Notes under the pieces: model-generated
What the model was told of the DNA's origin: nothing
Database searches by the model: none
Seen by the model: only the letters and a program-made list of their open reading frames with translations
Position numbers and translations under genes: made by a program
NCBI GenBank assembly: GCA_963756545.1
Contig: CAVWNY010000003.1
Coordinates: 1,364,001 to 1,428,000 of the forward strand
DNA length: 64,000 nucleotides
From: DATFDN01 sp963756545
GTDB lineage: Bacteria; Pseudomonadota; Alphaproteobacteria; Acetobacterales; Acetobacteraceae
Direction: 5' to 3'
Shown here: in pieces, positions 51,651 through 60,909 of the stretch
Position numbering within the stretch: the first letter of the stretch is position 1
Layout of the letters: every line of letters starts with the position of its first letter

Positions 51651-53579
51651 ATGCCCGGCCGCTCGCTTATTCGAATCGCCGTCAACGTCGTGCTGGACGG
51701 CATCCTGGCCGCGGCGGCGGTGCCGCTCGCCCGCTGGATCGCCGATCCCGCGGGCGCGGTCCTGCTGCCGGGCTGGCTGCCGGCCGCTGGGGCGGCGGCG
51801 GTGCTCGTCGCGGGACTGCCGTTCGGGCTGTCGCGTCAGTATTGGCGCTTTGTCGGCATGGGCGACCTGCTGGCGGTCGCGGGCGCCAGCGCGGTCGGGG
51901 CCGGCATCCTGTCCGCTTGCATGGCCGGATCCGGCGTGGCGGCGCCAAATCCGGCGTTCCCGGCGATTCTCGCGCTGATACTGCTCGCACTGCTCGGCTC
52001 CCCGCGCGTCCTCTACGAGCGTCTGCAGGCGCATCCGGCGATGCGCCGGGAAAGCGCCGAGGCGCCGACCTCCGCGCTTCTCGTCGGCAATGGGGAGGAT
52101 GTGGACCTGTTCCTGCGCGCGCTGGCGCAGGACCGGCGACAGCAGCTTCGGGTGACCGGGCTGCTCGCCCTCGGCTCCCGCCAGACCGGGCGGCGCATCC
52201 AGGGCCAGTTGATCCTGGGCTCGATTGACGACGCGCCGGCGGTGCTCGCCCGCCTTGAAGCCGAGGGACGGCTGCCGCGCAGCCTGGTCGTCACGACGCC
52301 CGATGTCGCCGGCCCCCGGCTCGCGGCGTTGCTGGAGCAGGCCGACCGCTACGGCATCACGGTGCGCCGCGCGCCGCGTCCGACCGCGCTCGATCCCGCC
52401 ACCCGCCCGGCCGCCTTGACCGGCGAGCGCGCGCTGGAGCTGCGCCCGATCGCGATCGAGGATCTGCTGAACCGTCCGCAGGTGCCGCTGGACCGCGAGC
52501 GCATGGCGCGTCTCATCCAGGGCCGGCGCGTCATCGTCACCGGCGCGGGCGGGACCATCGGGTCGGAGCTGGCCCGCCAGCTCGCAACTCTCGGCCCGGA
52601 GCGGCTGATCCTGCTCGATAACGGCGAATACGCGCTCTGGCAGATTGATCTGGAGCTGAGCGAGACCGCGCCGCTCGTGCCGCGCCAGGCCTTGCTCGCC
52701 GACATTCGCGACGAGACGCGCATCCGTGCCGTGTTCGAGACGGCCCGCCCCGAGCTGGTGTTCCACGCCGCCGCGCTGAAGCACATCCCGATGGTCGAGG
52801 CGAACCCGCTGGAGGGACTGCTGACCAATGCCGCCGGAACCCGCCACGTCGCCGACGCGGCGCGTGCCGTGGGCGCTCTGGCGATGGTGCTGATCTCCAC
52901 CGACAAGGCAGTCAATCCGACCAGCGTCATGGGGGCGTCCAAGCGGCTGGCGGAGATGTACTGCCAGGCGCTGGACGTCGCCGTGCGTGAAAGCCGATCC
53001 GGGATGCGGTGCGTCACGGTACGGTTCGGCAACGTGCTCGGCAGCACCGGGTCGGTCGTGCCGCTGTTTCAGCGCCAGTTGGCACGCGGCGGCCCGCTGA
53101 CGGTGACGCACCCCGACATGAGCCGCTACTTCATGACGGTGCGCGAGGCGGTCGGCCTGGTGCTGCAAGCGAGCGTCGTGGGGACCGACGAGCACCCCGC
53201 GCATGGCGACGGCGGCATCTTCGTCCTCGACATGGGCGACCCGGTGAAGATCGTCGATCTGGCGCGCCAGTTGATCCGTCTGGCCGGCTTGCGGCCCGAT
53301 CAGGACGTCGAGATTCGCTTCACCGGCCTGCGCCCGGGCGAGAAGCTGTTCGAGGAGCTGTTCCACGGCAGGGAGCCGCCGGCGCCAACCGGCCATCCCG
53401 GCCTGCTGATGGCCGCGCCCCGCACGGCCGACCCCGCGATCGTCGGGCGCGCCATCGAGGAGATCGCCGCCGCCTCCCGCGGCGGACAGGCGCGCCTCGC
53501 CCTGACCCTGCTCGGGCGGCTGGTGCCCGAATTCGAACACAACGCCGAAGGAGCCGTCCCGATGGTGAGCCGCACATGA
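51651..53579 (+). CDS. Polysaccharide-biosynthesis nucleotide-sugar dehydratase/epimerase (CapD/WbpM-like)
   Basis: 642 residues. The N-terminal quarter has about four membrane helices, then a CoA-binding-like domain (SALLVGNGEDVDLFLRAL). The SDR domain begins VIVTGAGGTIGSELARQL near residue 294; MGASKRLAEMYCQ carries the Lys with Met in place of the usual Tyr, as in WbpM-type 4,6-dehydratases. It likely makes a UDP-4-keto-6-deoxy sugar. Its stop overlaps the DegT start (ATGA), pointing to an amino-sugar pathway. Confidence 0.9.
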   Translation: MPGRSLIRIAVNVVLDGILAAAAVPLARWIADPAGAVLLPGWLPAAGAAAVLVAGLPFGLSRQYWRFVGMGDLLAVAGASAVGAGILSACMAGSGVAAPNPAFPAILALILLALLGSPRVLYERLQAHPAMRRESAEAPTSALLVGNGEDVDLFLRALAQDRRQQLRVTGLLALGSRQTGRRIQGQLILGSIDDAPAVLARLEAEGRLPRSLVVTTPDVAGPRLAALLEQADRYGITVRRAPRPTALDPATRPAALTGERALELRPIAIEDLLNRPQVPLDRERMARLIQGRRVIVTGAGGTIGSELARQLATLGPERLILLDNGEYALWQIDLELSETAPLVPRQALLADIRDETRIRAVFETARPELVFHAAALKHIPMVEANPLEGLLTNAAGTRHVADAARAVGALAMVLISTDKAVNPTSVMGASKRLAEMYCQALDVAVRESRSGMRCVTVRFGNVLGSTGSVVPLFQRQLARGGPLTVTHPDMSRYFMTVREAVGLVLQASVVGTDEHPAHGDGGIFVLDMGDPVKIVDLARQLIRLAGLRPDQDVEIRFTGLRPGEKLFEELFHGREPPAPTGHPGLLMAAPRTADPAIVGRAIEEIAAASRGGQARLALTLLGRLVPEFEHNAEGAVPMVSRT

Positions 53580-54718
53580 ACACGCCGAGCGTCCCGTTCC
53601 TCGACCTCAAGGCGCAGCAGGCGCGCATCGCCGCCGAACTGCGCCGGCGGATCGATGCGGTGTTGGCGCATTGCCAGTTCATCCTCGGTCCCGAGGTCGC
53701 GGAACTTGAGGAGAACCTGGCGGCGTTCTGCGGCGCGCGGCACTGCGTCGGCGTCGGTTCCGCGACCGACGCCATCCAGATCGCGCTGATGGCGGAGGGA
53801 ATCGGGCCGGGCGACGCGGTGTTCCTTCCGGCGTTTACCTACACGGCGACCGCCGAGGTGCCGCTGGTACTGGGCGCCACCCCGGTGTTCGTCGATGTCG
53901 ACCCACGCACATTCCAGATCGACCCCACGCATCTCGCCCACCGCATCGCGGAGATCCGGCACGCCGGCCGTCTGCGTCCGCGCGCGCTGATCGGCGTCGA
54001 TCTGTTCGGTCAGCCGGCCGACTGGCCGGCGCTCAATCGGATCGCCGGGCGTGAGAGCCTGTTCACGCTCGACGACCTGGCGCAGAGCTTCGGTTGCGCG
54101 CAAGGCGGGCGTCGGCTCGGCACCACCGCGCACGCGACGGCCACCAGCTTCTTTCCGACCAAGCCGCTCGGCGGCTATGGCGACGGCGGCGCGTTGTTCA
54201 CCGAGGACGGCGATCGCGCCGCGCTGTTTCGTAGCATTCGCACCCACGGCGAGGGCACGACGCGGTACGACGTGCTGCGCACCGGCATGAACGGCCGGCT
54301 TGATACGTTGCAGGCCGCGGTACTGCTGGCGAAGATGAGCGTGTTCGAGGAGGAACTCGTCGCGCGCGAACGCGTCGCCCGGTTCTACGATCGGCACCTC
54401 GCGGGCGCGGTGGTGACGCCGGCGCGGGTGGCCGACAGCACCGCCGCCTGGGCGATCTATTCCGTCCTGCTGCCCGACATCGCCGCGCGCGAGCGGGTGC
54501 AGGCGTATCTGCGCGGGCGGGGCGTGCCGAGCGCGATCTACTACCCGCGGCCGCTGCACCTCCAGCCGGCGTATCGCGAGCATCACGACGGAACGGAGTT
54601 GCCGGTCTCCGAGGACTTGGCGCGGCGCATCCTGGCGCTACCGATCCACGCCGACCTGACCGAGGCGGCGCTCGCGCATGTGTGCGATGCGGTCTTGGCC
54701 GCCGTCGGCAACGGCTGA
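53576..54718 (+). CDS. DegT/DnrJ/EryC1/StrS aminotransferase
   Basis: 380 residues. VPFLDLKAQQARI begins the fold. The PLP Lys is Lys196 in SFFPTKPLGGYGDGGA, and DDLAQSFGC and RTGMNGRLDTLQAAVLLAKM complete the pattern. It aminates a keto sugar at C3 or C4, probably the product of the upstream dehydratase. Overlaps that gene by ATGA; a methyltransferase gene follows 20 bases later. Confidence 0.93.
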   Translation: MNTPSVPFLDLKAQQARIAAELRRRIDAVLAHCQFILGPEVAELEENLAAFCGARHCVGVGSATDAIQIALMAEGIGPGDAVFLPAFTYTATAEVPLVLGATPVFVDVDPRTFQIDPTHLAHRIAEIRHAGRLRPRALIGVDLFGQPADWPALNRIAGRESLFTLDDLAQSFGCAQGGRRLGTTAHATATSFFPTKPLGGYGDGGALFTEDGDRAALFRSIRTHGEGTTRYDVLRTGMNGRLDTLQAAVLLAKMSVFEEELVARERVARFYDRHLAGAVVTPARVADSTAAWAIYSVLLPDIAARERVQAYLRGRGVPSAIYYPRPLHLQPAYREHHDGTELPVSEDLARRILALPIHADLTEAALAHVCDAVLAAVGNG

Positions 54719-54738
54719 GACGAAGGGCGAGGCAAACG

Positions 54739-55386
54739 ATGAGCTTGTGGTCCGATTTCCTGACCAACGACCAGCGGATGATCCACAAGTGGACGCACTT
54801 TTTCCCCGCCTATGAGCGCCACCTGTCCTGTTACGTGAACCGCCCCGCCGTGCTGATCGAGATCGGCTGCGGCGCGGGCGGTTCGTTGCAGATGTGGAAA
54901 CGATTCCTCGGCCCGTATGCGCAGATCGTCGGCGTCGATATCCGCCCGGACTGCACCGCGTTCGAGGAGCCGCAGGTCGCGGTGCGCGTCGGCCATCAGG
55001 CCGACGAGGGCTTCCTCGGGCGCGTGCTGGAGGAGTTCGGCCCGCCCGACATCGTCATCGACGACGGCACGCACGTGATGCAGCACCTCCTGGCCTCGTT
55101 CCGATTTCTCTATCCCCGCATGGACCGCAACGGCGTCTATGTCGCCGAGGATCTGCACACCTGCTACTGGCCCGAGTTCGGCGGCGGGCTGCGGCGCGAG
55201 GGCACCTTCATCGAGGTGTGCAAGGCGCTGCTGGATGAGTTGAACGCCGACCTCAGCCGCAACGCCGTGCCGCCGACGGCGTTCACCCGCGGCACGCTGT
55301 CGATGCATTTCTACGACAGCCTGGCGGTGTTCGAGCGCGGCCGTCATCTGCCGAGGCAGGCGCCACAGACCGGGGGAGTGGGGTGA
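54739..55386 (+). CDS. Class I SAM-dependent methyltransferase (sugar-cluster type)
   Basis: 215 residues. SAM motif I is LIEIGCGAGGSLQMWKRFLG. IVGVDIRPDC follows, and DIVIDDGTHVMQH is the metal/acidic motif of the macrocin/CmcI-like O-methyltransferases. It likely methylates a sugar hydroxyl. Position after the dehydratase and aminotransferase supports a role in a modified surface sugar. Start ATG at 54739 begins MSLWSDF. Confidence 0.82.
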   Translation: MSLWSDFLTNDQRMIHKWTHFFPAYERHLSCYVNRPAVLIEIGCGAGGSLQMWKRFLGPYAQIVGVDIRPDCTAFEEPQVAVRVGHQADEGFLGRVLEEFGPPDIVIDDGTHVMQHLLASFRFLYPRMDRNGVYVAEDLHTCYWPEFGGGLRREGTFIEVCKALLDELNADLSRNAVPPTAFTRGTLSMHFYDSLAVFERGRHLPRQAPQTGGVG

Positions 55387-55495
55387 CGGCGACTGCTAGT
55401 AGACTAGTCCGCCGGTATCCTTGCGAATCACCCAAGTTACCGGAAATTGCGGGCTTATACCAACCGGCTTAGACACTGACCGATCCATAATGCGT

Positions 55496-55579
55496 TCGTC
55501 ATGCCCGGCGAAGGCCGGGCACCCACGTCTTTGCGGTTGTTCAAGACGTGGGTGGCCGGGCCAAGCCCGGCCATGACGA
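55496..55579. repeat. Four-arm palindromic repeat, copy 4
   Basis: The outer stem is TCGTCAT/ATGACGA, differing from copies 1-3 on both sides so that pairing is kept. Inner hairpins are GCCCGGC-GAAG-GCCGGGC, ACCCACGTCTT ... AAGACGTGGGT and GGCCGGGC-CAA-GCCCGGCC. Confidence 0.8.
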
Positions 55580-55649
55580 CGGCGAAGGGTCAATCATTAG
55601 GCGGGCTGGTATTATGGCTGACCCATCCGTAGCGCGCTACCGCGTCCGA

Positions 55650-55738
55650 CCCCTCCCCCAACCCCTCCCGCAAGGGGAGCGGAGCTTCGGGTCCGGCGCG
55701 CTTCTCCCCCTCCCCTTTGCGGGGCCGGGGGGAGGGGG
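55650..55738. repeat. GC-rich four-arm palindromic element, second copy
   Basis: The C-rich left arm CCCCTCCCCC pairs with a G-rich right arm ending GGGGGAGGGG. Inside are CCCCTCCC-GCAA-GGGGAG, a central hairpin with GGAGC/GCTTC arms, and CCCCCTCCCC..GGGGCCGGGGG. It matches the element at 24205-24302 in layout and most of its sequence. Confidence 0.7.
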
Positions 55739-55799
55739 CCAGCACGATCGGTCAATGGGCAGGCTGGCGTGAGATCGTAAACAACGATCCGGGTCCAGC

Positions 55800-56717
55800 C
55801 TAGATCACGTGCGCCGGCCGGAGGTAGCACGCGTGGGCCAATTCCTCGGTTTCGAGCTGCACCGTGGCGTGACCGATGTCGAAGCGCTCGCGCAGTTCCG
55901 CCGGAATGCGGGCAAGAAGCGCGGCGTCCTCGCTCGCGTCCTCGCGCACCAGATGCGCCGTCAGCGCGGTCTCGGTGGTGGAGAGCGCCCAGACGTGCAA
56001 ATCATGGACCTCGCGCACGCCGGGCAGCGCGCGCAGCCATGCGCCGACCGCCTCGGCGTCGATCCCCTCGGGCACGGAATCCAGCGACAGGCTGACGGAC
56101 TCGCGCAGCAGCCCCCAGGTGCCGACGACGATGACCGCGGCAATCACCAGGCTGACTGCCGCGTCCAGCCGGTGCCAGCCGGTGAGGGCGATCACCGCGC
56201 CGGCGACAGCCACGCCGAGCGCCAGCCCGACATCGGCGGCCATGTGCGCGAACGCGGCGCGAAGATTGAGGTCGTGCGCGCGCCCGGCCGCGAGCAGCCA
56301 AGCGGAAACGCCGTTCACCACGACGCCCGCGAGCGCCACCGCCATGATGACGAAGCCCCTCGTCGGCTCCGGGTTCGCCAGTCGCCAACCCGCCTCGGTG
56401 GCAATTGCCCCCGTCACCACCAGCAGGATCACCGCATTCGCCAGCGCCGCGAGAATGGAGGCCCGGCGCATCCCGTACGTGAACTGCGCGGTCGGGCGCC
56501 TTGTCGCCAGCCGGACCGCCGCTAGGCCGCCCAGCAGCCCCAACACGTCTCCGAGATTGTGGCCGGCATCGGCGAGCAGCGCCGTGGAATTGATCGCGAA
56601 CCCGACCAGCGCCTCAGCGGCGACATACACAAAATTAAGTGCTGCGCCGATCTCAAACGCCCGACTGCCGCCCGGTCGCGGCGCGAGGTCATGGTGGTGG
56701 GCGTGATCGTGCGGCAA
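55800..56717 (-). CDS. Cation diffusion facilitator (CDF) family transporter
   Basis: 305 residues with six membrane helices. The N-terminus is His rich (MPHDHAHHHD). The metal site uses ALLADAGHNLGDVLG in TM2 and AAFAHMAADVGLALG in TM5. The C-terminal cytoplasmic domain has VREVHDLHVWALST and VQLETEE. It exports Zn, Co or similar divalent metals in exchange for protons. The gene stands alone between repeats and rpsU. Confidence 0.92.
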   Translation of the reverse strand: MPHDHAHHHDLAPRPGGSRAFEIGAALNFVYVAAEALVGFAINSTALLADAGHNLGDVLGLLGGLAAVRLATRRPTAQFTYGMRRASILAALANAVILLVVTGAIATEAGWRLANPEPTRGFVIMAVALAGVVVNGVSAWLLAAGRAHDLNLRAAFAHMAADVGLALGVAVAGAVIALTGWHRLDAAVSLVIAAVIVVGTWGLLRESVSLSLDSVPEGIDAEAVGAWLRALPGVREVHDLHVWALSTTETALTAHLVREDASEDAALLARIPAELRERFDIGHATVQLETEELAHACYLRPAHVI

Positions 56718-56756
56718 ATCGTCTGCTCCGCGCTCAGGCGGAAATCTGGGCGGCGG

Positions 56757-56960
56757 TCAGAAACCCTCGCGCTCCAGGCGCTTGCGCTCCAGCTTGCGGG
56801 CGCGACGCACGGCCTCGGCCGCCTCGCGGGCGCGGCGCTCCGAGGGCTTCTCGTAATGCCGGCGCAGCTTCATCTCGCGGAAAACGCCCTCCCGCTGCAT
56901 CTTCTTTTTCAGCGCCTTCAGCGCCTGATCGACGTTGTTGTCGCGAACGAGAACCTGCAC
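56757..56960 (-). CDS. rpsU: 30S ribosomal protein bS21
   Basis: 67 residues. MQVLVRDNNVDQALKALKKK and the basic end RRARKLERKRLEREGF are bS21. It is a small-subunit protein near the mRNA path and helps initiation. It is divergent from def with about 146 bases between starts. Confidence 0.97.
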   Translation of the reverse strand: MQVLVRDNNVDQALKALKKKMQREGVFREMKLRRHYEKPSERRAREAAEAVRRARKLERKRLEREGF

Positions 56961-57106
56961 TTGGCCGCCTACTCCTTCCGCTTGCCGCCCCTCGGCTGCC
57001 GGGGGCGCGCCGCTAGCCCCGCGCCGGTTTCCCGGCCGGGACCAACGCCTATAACATGCCCGAAACCCTCGCGGAACCCGCTTTCCCCGCCCATATCGGA
57101 GCCTGC

Positions 57107-57670
57107 ATGGCCATCCTCAAGATCGCCCGCATGGGCAACCCCGTTCTGCTGGCTCGCTGCGAGCCGGTGGCGGACCCCGGCGCGCCGGAGATCCGCCGGC
57201 TGGTCGCCGATATGATGGAAACGATGGAGGACGCGCCCGGCGTGGGCCTCGCGGCACCGCAGGTGCATGTGGCCCTCCGGCTGTTCGTGTTCCGCATTCC
57301 TGCCGAGCGCAAGGGCGAAGACCCCGAGGATGTCGGCATCGGCAACTCCGTGCTGATCAATCCGGAGATCGAGTTGCTGTCCGATGATCGCGTCCTGCGC
57401 TGGGAGGGGTGCCTGTCGATCCCCGGCCTGCGCGCCGCCGTCCCGCGCGCCCGGCGCGTGCGCTACCGCGGCGTCGATTGCGACGGGCTCGCGGTCGAGC
57501 GGACGGTCTCGGGCTTTCACGCCGGAGTGATCCAGCACGAGTACGATCATCTGGACGGAATTCTTTACACCATGCGCATGACCGACTTCAGCTTGTTCGG
57601 CTTCACCGAGGACCTGGCGCGGGCGGAGCAGGCCCGGATGCAGCAGGCCGAGACCCGGGAGTGCGGCTGA
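57107..57670 (+). CDS. def: Peptide deformylase
   Basis: 187 residues. The three PDF motifs are GVGLAAPQ (residues 45-52), EGCLSIPG with Cys102, and QHEYDHLDG with His144, Glu145 and His148 binding the metal. It removes the N-formyl group from new proteins ahead of Map. ATG 57107 starts the homology (MAILKIARMGNPVL). The stop shares bases with the COQ9 start (TGATG). Confidence 0.96.
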   Translation: MAILKIARMGNPVLLARCEPVADPGAPEIRRLVADMMETMEDAPGVGLAAPQVHVALRLFVFRIPAERKGEDPEDVGIGNSVLINPEIELLSDDRVLRWEGCLSIPGLRAAVPRARRVRYRGVDCDGLAVERTVSGFHAGVIQHEYDHLDGILYTMRMTDFSLFGFTEDLARAEQARMQQAETRECG

Positions 57671-58299
57671 TGCATCCGCCCGAGCGCAGTCCCGAGCGCG
57701 ACGCCGCGATCGACGCGCTGCTGCCGAACGTGGCGTTCGACGGCTGGACTGCGCGCGCCCTTCGCGTCGGCCTGGCCGCCGCCGGCAAGGACCCCGAGGA
57801 TGCCGCGCTGCTGTTTCCAGGCGGCGCGGCCGACATGATCGAGGCTTATTGCGACCTCGCCGACAGGCGCATGGAGACGGCCGCCGCCGGGATCGACATG
57901 ACGGAGATGCGGCTGCCCGCGCGGGTGCGTGCGGTGATCGCGCTCCGCCTCCGGCAGAACCAACCCCACAAGGAGGCGGTGCGTCGCGCGATGGGCGTGC
58001 TCGCCCTGCCGGGCAACGCGCGCACGGGCCTGGCCTGCACCGCGCGCACCGTGGATGCGATCTGGCATGCCGCCAGCGACCGCGCGGCCGACTTCTCCTG
58101 GTACACCAAGCGCGCCACGCTGGCCGGGGTCTACATCTCGACGAAGCTGTTCTGGCTGCGCGACACCAGCGAGGCGGATGCCGACACGCTCGCCTTCCTC
58201 GACCGGCAACTCGCCGGCGTCGGGCGGATCGGGCGGGTCCGCCGGCTGGTGGAGGAGGGCGTGGGGCGGCTTCGTCCACCCGCCCTGCGCGACCTCTGA
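57670..58299 (+). CDS. COQ9 family ubiquinone biosynthesis protein
   Basis: 209 residues. VAFDGWTARALRVG, FSWYTKRATLAGVYISTKLF and WLRDTSEADADTLAFLDRQL are typical COQ9 blocks. Eukaryotic COQ9 binds lipids and presents demethoxyubiquinone to COQ7; the bacterial proteins likely act likewise. coq7 is in the same window. It is coupled to def. Confidence 0.92.
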   Translation: MHPPERSPERDAAIDALLPNVAFDGWTARALRVGLAAAGKDPEDAALLFPGGAADMIEAYCDLADRRMETAAAGIDMTEMRLPARVRAVIALRLRQNQPHKEAVRRAMGVLALPGNARTGLACTARTVDAIWHAASDRAADFSWYTKRATLAGVYISTKLFWLRDTSEADADTLAFLDRQLAGVGRIGRVRRLVEEGVGRLRPPALRDL

Positions 58300-58302
58300 G
58301 GG

Positions 58303-59211
58303 CTACAGGTCGAGCCACCCGCGCATCACCGGCACGCATGCGCCGGCGACGGTGGCGCTGACCGGCCCCTCGCCGGTCTTGCGGGCCGTCGCGACCATCC
58401 GGCTGGGTCGGCCCATCTCGACCCCCTGCTCGATCTCGTAGGTCAGCGCGAGATTGACCCCTGGCGCGAGCGAGGTCAGCAGCGCCGCGAGCGTGGCGTT
58501 GGCGCTCCCCGTTGCCGGGTCCTCGATCGTGCCTCCGAGCGGGGCGAACATGCGCGCGCGCAGCCGCGTCGCGTCGCCATCCTGGCGCGCGTAGAGGTGC
58601 AGGGATAGGCGCTCGGCCGGCCAATGGCGGCGCGCCGCGGCGGCCCGGAAGGCGCCCAAGTCCGGAGCCGCGCGCGACAGCGCCTCCACGCTGCCCACCT
58701 CGGCGATCATGAACCAAATGCCGACCGAGGCAAGCAGCGGTGTGTGGGCGTCGGTCGCGATGTCGGCGGGGTCAAGGCTCGCGCAGGCGGCGACCATCTC
58801 CAGGGGCACGTCGTCGCCGATCGAGAGGGAGTGCGGGGCCGAGATGCGCGCCCCGCTGATCGCGTGGTCCGACCCGCGCAGTAGATGCACGCGCACGAGG
58901 CCGGCCTGCTCCTCGAAGGTCAGGTGCTCCGGGGTGGTCTGGGCACGGCGGGCGAGGACATAACCGGTGCCGACCTTCGGATGCCCGGCAAATGGCATCT
59001 CGGCGGTCCGGTTGAAGATGCGCACACGCGCATGGTTTCGCGGGTCGGCGGGCGGCAGCACGAAGGTCGTCTCGGACAGGTTGAACTCGGCGGCGATGGC
59101 CTGCATCTGGCCGTCCGTCAAACCATCCGCCTCGGGAAACACGGCGAGCGGGTTGCCGCCGAAGCGGTGCTCGGTGAAAACATCCACGGTCACGAACTCG
59201 AAAGCGGGCAT
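58303..59211 (-). CDS. PhzF family isomerase/epimerase
   Basis: 302 residues. FVTVDVFTEHRFGGNPLAVF starts the fold. The catalytic Glu is in FNLSETTFVLPP, and FAGHPKVGTGYVL and EDPATGSANATLAALL are the conserved blocks. PhzF itself isomerises dihydroxyanthranilate in phenazine synthesis; most relatives have unknown substrates. No phenazine genes are nearby. It is divergent from the aldehyde dehydrogenase gene. Confidence 0.92.
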   Translation of the reverse strand: MPAFEFVTVDVFTEHRFGGNPLAVFPEADGLTDGQMQAIAAEFNLSETTFVLPPADPRNHARVRIFNRTAEMPFAGHPKVGTGYVLARRAQTTPEHLTFEEQAGLVRVHLLRGSDHAISGARISAPHSLSIGDDVPLEMVAACASLDPADIATDAHTPLLASVGIWFMIAEVGSVEALSRAAPDLGAFRAAAARRHWPAERLSLHLYARQDGDATRLRARMFAPLGGTIEDPATGSANATLAALLTSLAPGVNLALTYEIEQGVEMGRPSRMVATARKTGEGPVSATVAGACVPVMRGWLDL

Positions 59212-59347
59212 GTCGTCTCCTACAGCCGTCGTGCGCGCGACAACATCCTGATGAGATGGGCGTCGAAACGTCAACCAGCCGGGGCGGACGCTGACAGCTT
59301 CCGGCTGAGGGCCTATCTTCCTCCCACACCAAGGAGGGAGCCCCGTC

Positions 59348-60826
59348 ATGCTCAACCCAACAAGCCCGTTGCCGCTGAAGGACCCGACGCTGTTCCGGCA
59401 AGCCAACTGCATAGATGGCAAGTGGGTGCAGGCCGACAGCGGCAAGACCCTGGTGGTCAAGGATCCTGCCACCGGCGAGGCGATCGGGGAGGTGCCGGCG
59501 ATGGGCGCGGCGGAGACCCGGCGCGCCATCGAGGCGGCGGCGCGAGCCTATCCAGGCTGGCGCGCGATGCTGGCCAAGGAGCGCGGGGCCATCTTGCGCA
59601 AGCTGTCGGATCTGATGCTCGCCAACGCCGAGGATCTAGCGGTCATCATGACCGCCGAGCAAGGCAAGCCGTTCTCCGAGAGCAAGGGCGAGATCGCCTA
59701 CGCGGCGAGCTTCATCGACTGGTTCGCCGAGGAGGGAAAGCGCGTCTACGGCGACACGATCCCGCAGAACGCCAAGGGCCGGCGCATCCTGGTGCAGAAG
59801 GAGCCGATCGGCGTCTTCGCCGCGATCACGCCCTGGAACTTCCCCGCCGCCATGATCACCCGCAAGGCCGGGCCAGGCTGGGCCGCCGGCTGCACGGGCG
59901 TCATCCGCCCGGCCAGCCAAACCCCGTTCTCGGCGCTGGCGCTGGCCGTGCTCGCCGAGCGCGCCGGAATGCCAGCCGGCGTCTGCAACATCCTTACCGG
60001 CCCGTCTTCGGAAACCGGCCCGGAGTTGACCGCGAATCCGCTGGTCCGCAAGCTATCGTTCACCGGCTCGACCGAGGTGGGTGCCAAGCTGCTCGCGCAG
60101 TGCGCGCCGACGATCAAGAAGACCAGCATGGAGCTGGGCGGCAATGCTCCGTTCATCGTGTTCGACGATGCAGACCTCGACGCCGCCGTGCAGGGCGCGA
60201 TGGGCAGCAAGTACCGCAACACCGGCCAGACTTGCGTCTGCGCCAACCGCATGCTGGTGCAGGAAGGCGTCTACGAGGCATTCGCGCAGAAGTTCAAGAC
60301 CGCCATCGAGCAGATGAAGGTCGGCAACGGCATGGAAGCCGGCGTCATGCAGGGCCCGCTGATCAATGCCGACGCGGTGAAGAAGGTCGAGGACCACATC
60401 GCCGACGCTACCAAACGGGGCGCCAAGGTGCTGACCGGCGGCAAGCGCCACCGCCTCGGCGGCAATTTCTTCGAGCCGACCTTGCTCGCCGAGGTGCCGC
60501 GCGACGCGGTGATCTTCCGCGAGGAGACGTTCGGCCCCGTGGCGCCCCTGTTCCGCTTCAAGACCGAGGAGGAGGCGATCCGGCTGGCCAACGACACCGA
60601 GTTCGGCCTCGCCGCCTATTTCTATTCCCGCGACGTGGGCCGCGTCTTCCGCGTCGCCGAGGCCCTCGAATACGGCCTTATCGGCATCAACGAGGGCGTC
60701 ATCTCCACCGCCGAGGCGCCGTTCGGCGGCATGAAGTCATCGGGGCTGGGGCGCGAGGGATCGAAATACGGCATAGAGGAGTACCTGGAGATCAAGTACC
60801 TGGCGGTCGGCGGGATCGGAACGTAG
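59348..60826 (+). CDS. NAD(P)-dependent aldehyde dehydrogenase, succinate-semialdehyde type (GabD-like)
   Basis: 492 residues. The catalytic Cys is in NTGQTCVCANRM and the base Glu in SMELGGNAPFIVFDD. ITPWNFPAAMITRK binds the cofactor. At the next block, where family members read VVKPA, this one has VIRPA (Arg187). Overall closest to GabD-type succinate-semialdehyde dehydrogenases by motif content. GGAGG lies 11 bases before the ATG. It is divergent from the PhzF gene. Confidence 0.87.
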   Translation: MLNPTSPLPLKDPTLFRQANCIDGKWVQADSGKTLVVKDPATGEAIGEVPAMGAAETRRAIEAAARAYPGWRAMLAKERGAILRKLSDLMLANAEDLAVIMTAEQGKPFSESKGEIAYAASFIDWFAEEGKRVYGDTIPQNAKGRRILVQKEPIGVFAAITPWNFPAAMITRKAGPGWAAGCTGVIRPASQTPFSALALAVLAERAGMPAGVCNILTGPSSETGPELTANPLVRKLSFTGSTEVGAKLLAQCAPTIKKTSMELGGNAPFIVFDDADLDAAVQGAMGSKYRNTGQTCVCANRMLVQEGVYEAFAQKFKTAIEQMKVGNGMEAGVMQGPLINADAVKKVEDHIADATKRGAKVLTGGKRHRLGGNFFEPTLLAEVPRDAVIFREETFGPVAPLFRFKTEEEAIRLANDTEFGLAAYFYSRDVGRVFRVAEALEYGLIGINEGVISTAEAPFGGMKSSGLGREGSKYGIEEYLEIKYLAVGGIGT

Positions 60827-60909
60827 GGCGGCGGGTAGCCGGCGCAAGGAGCGGATGGCCGGTGTTGGCGGGAGGCGGCATCGGTGGGGCCTGACAACAG
60901 GAGCCCGCC

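Larger units (their letters stand above)
55387..55799. other. Gene-free interval with two palindromic elements
   Basis: No credible gene is present. It holds one four-arm repeat (55496-55579) and one GC-rich four-arm element (55650-55738), plus AT-richer sequence around 55395-55495 and the 60 bases before the CDF stop. The two repeat classes occur side by side here. Confidence 0.6.
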
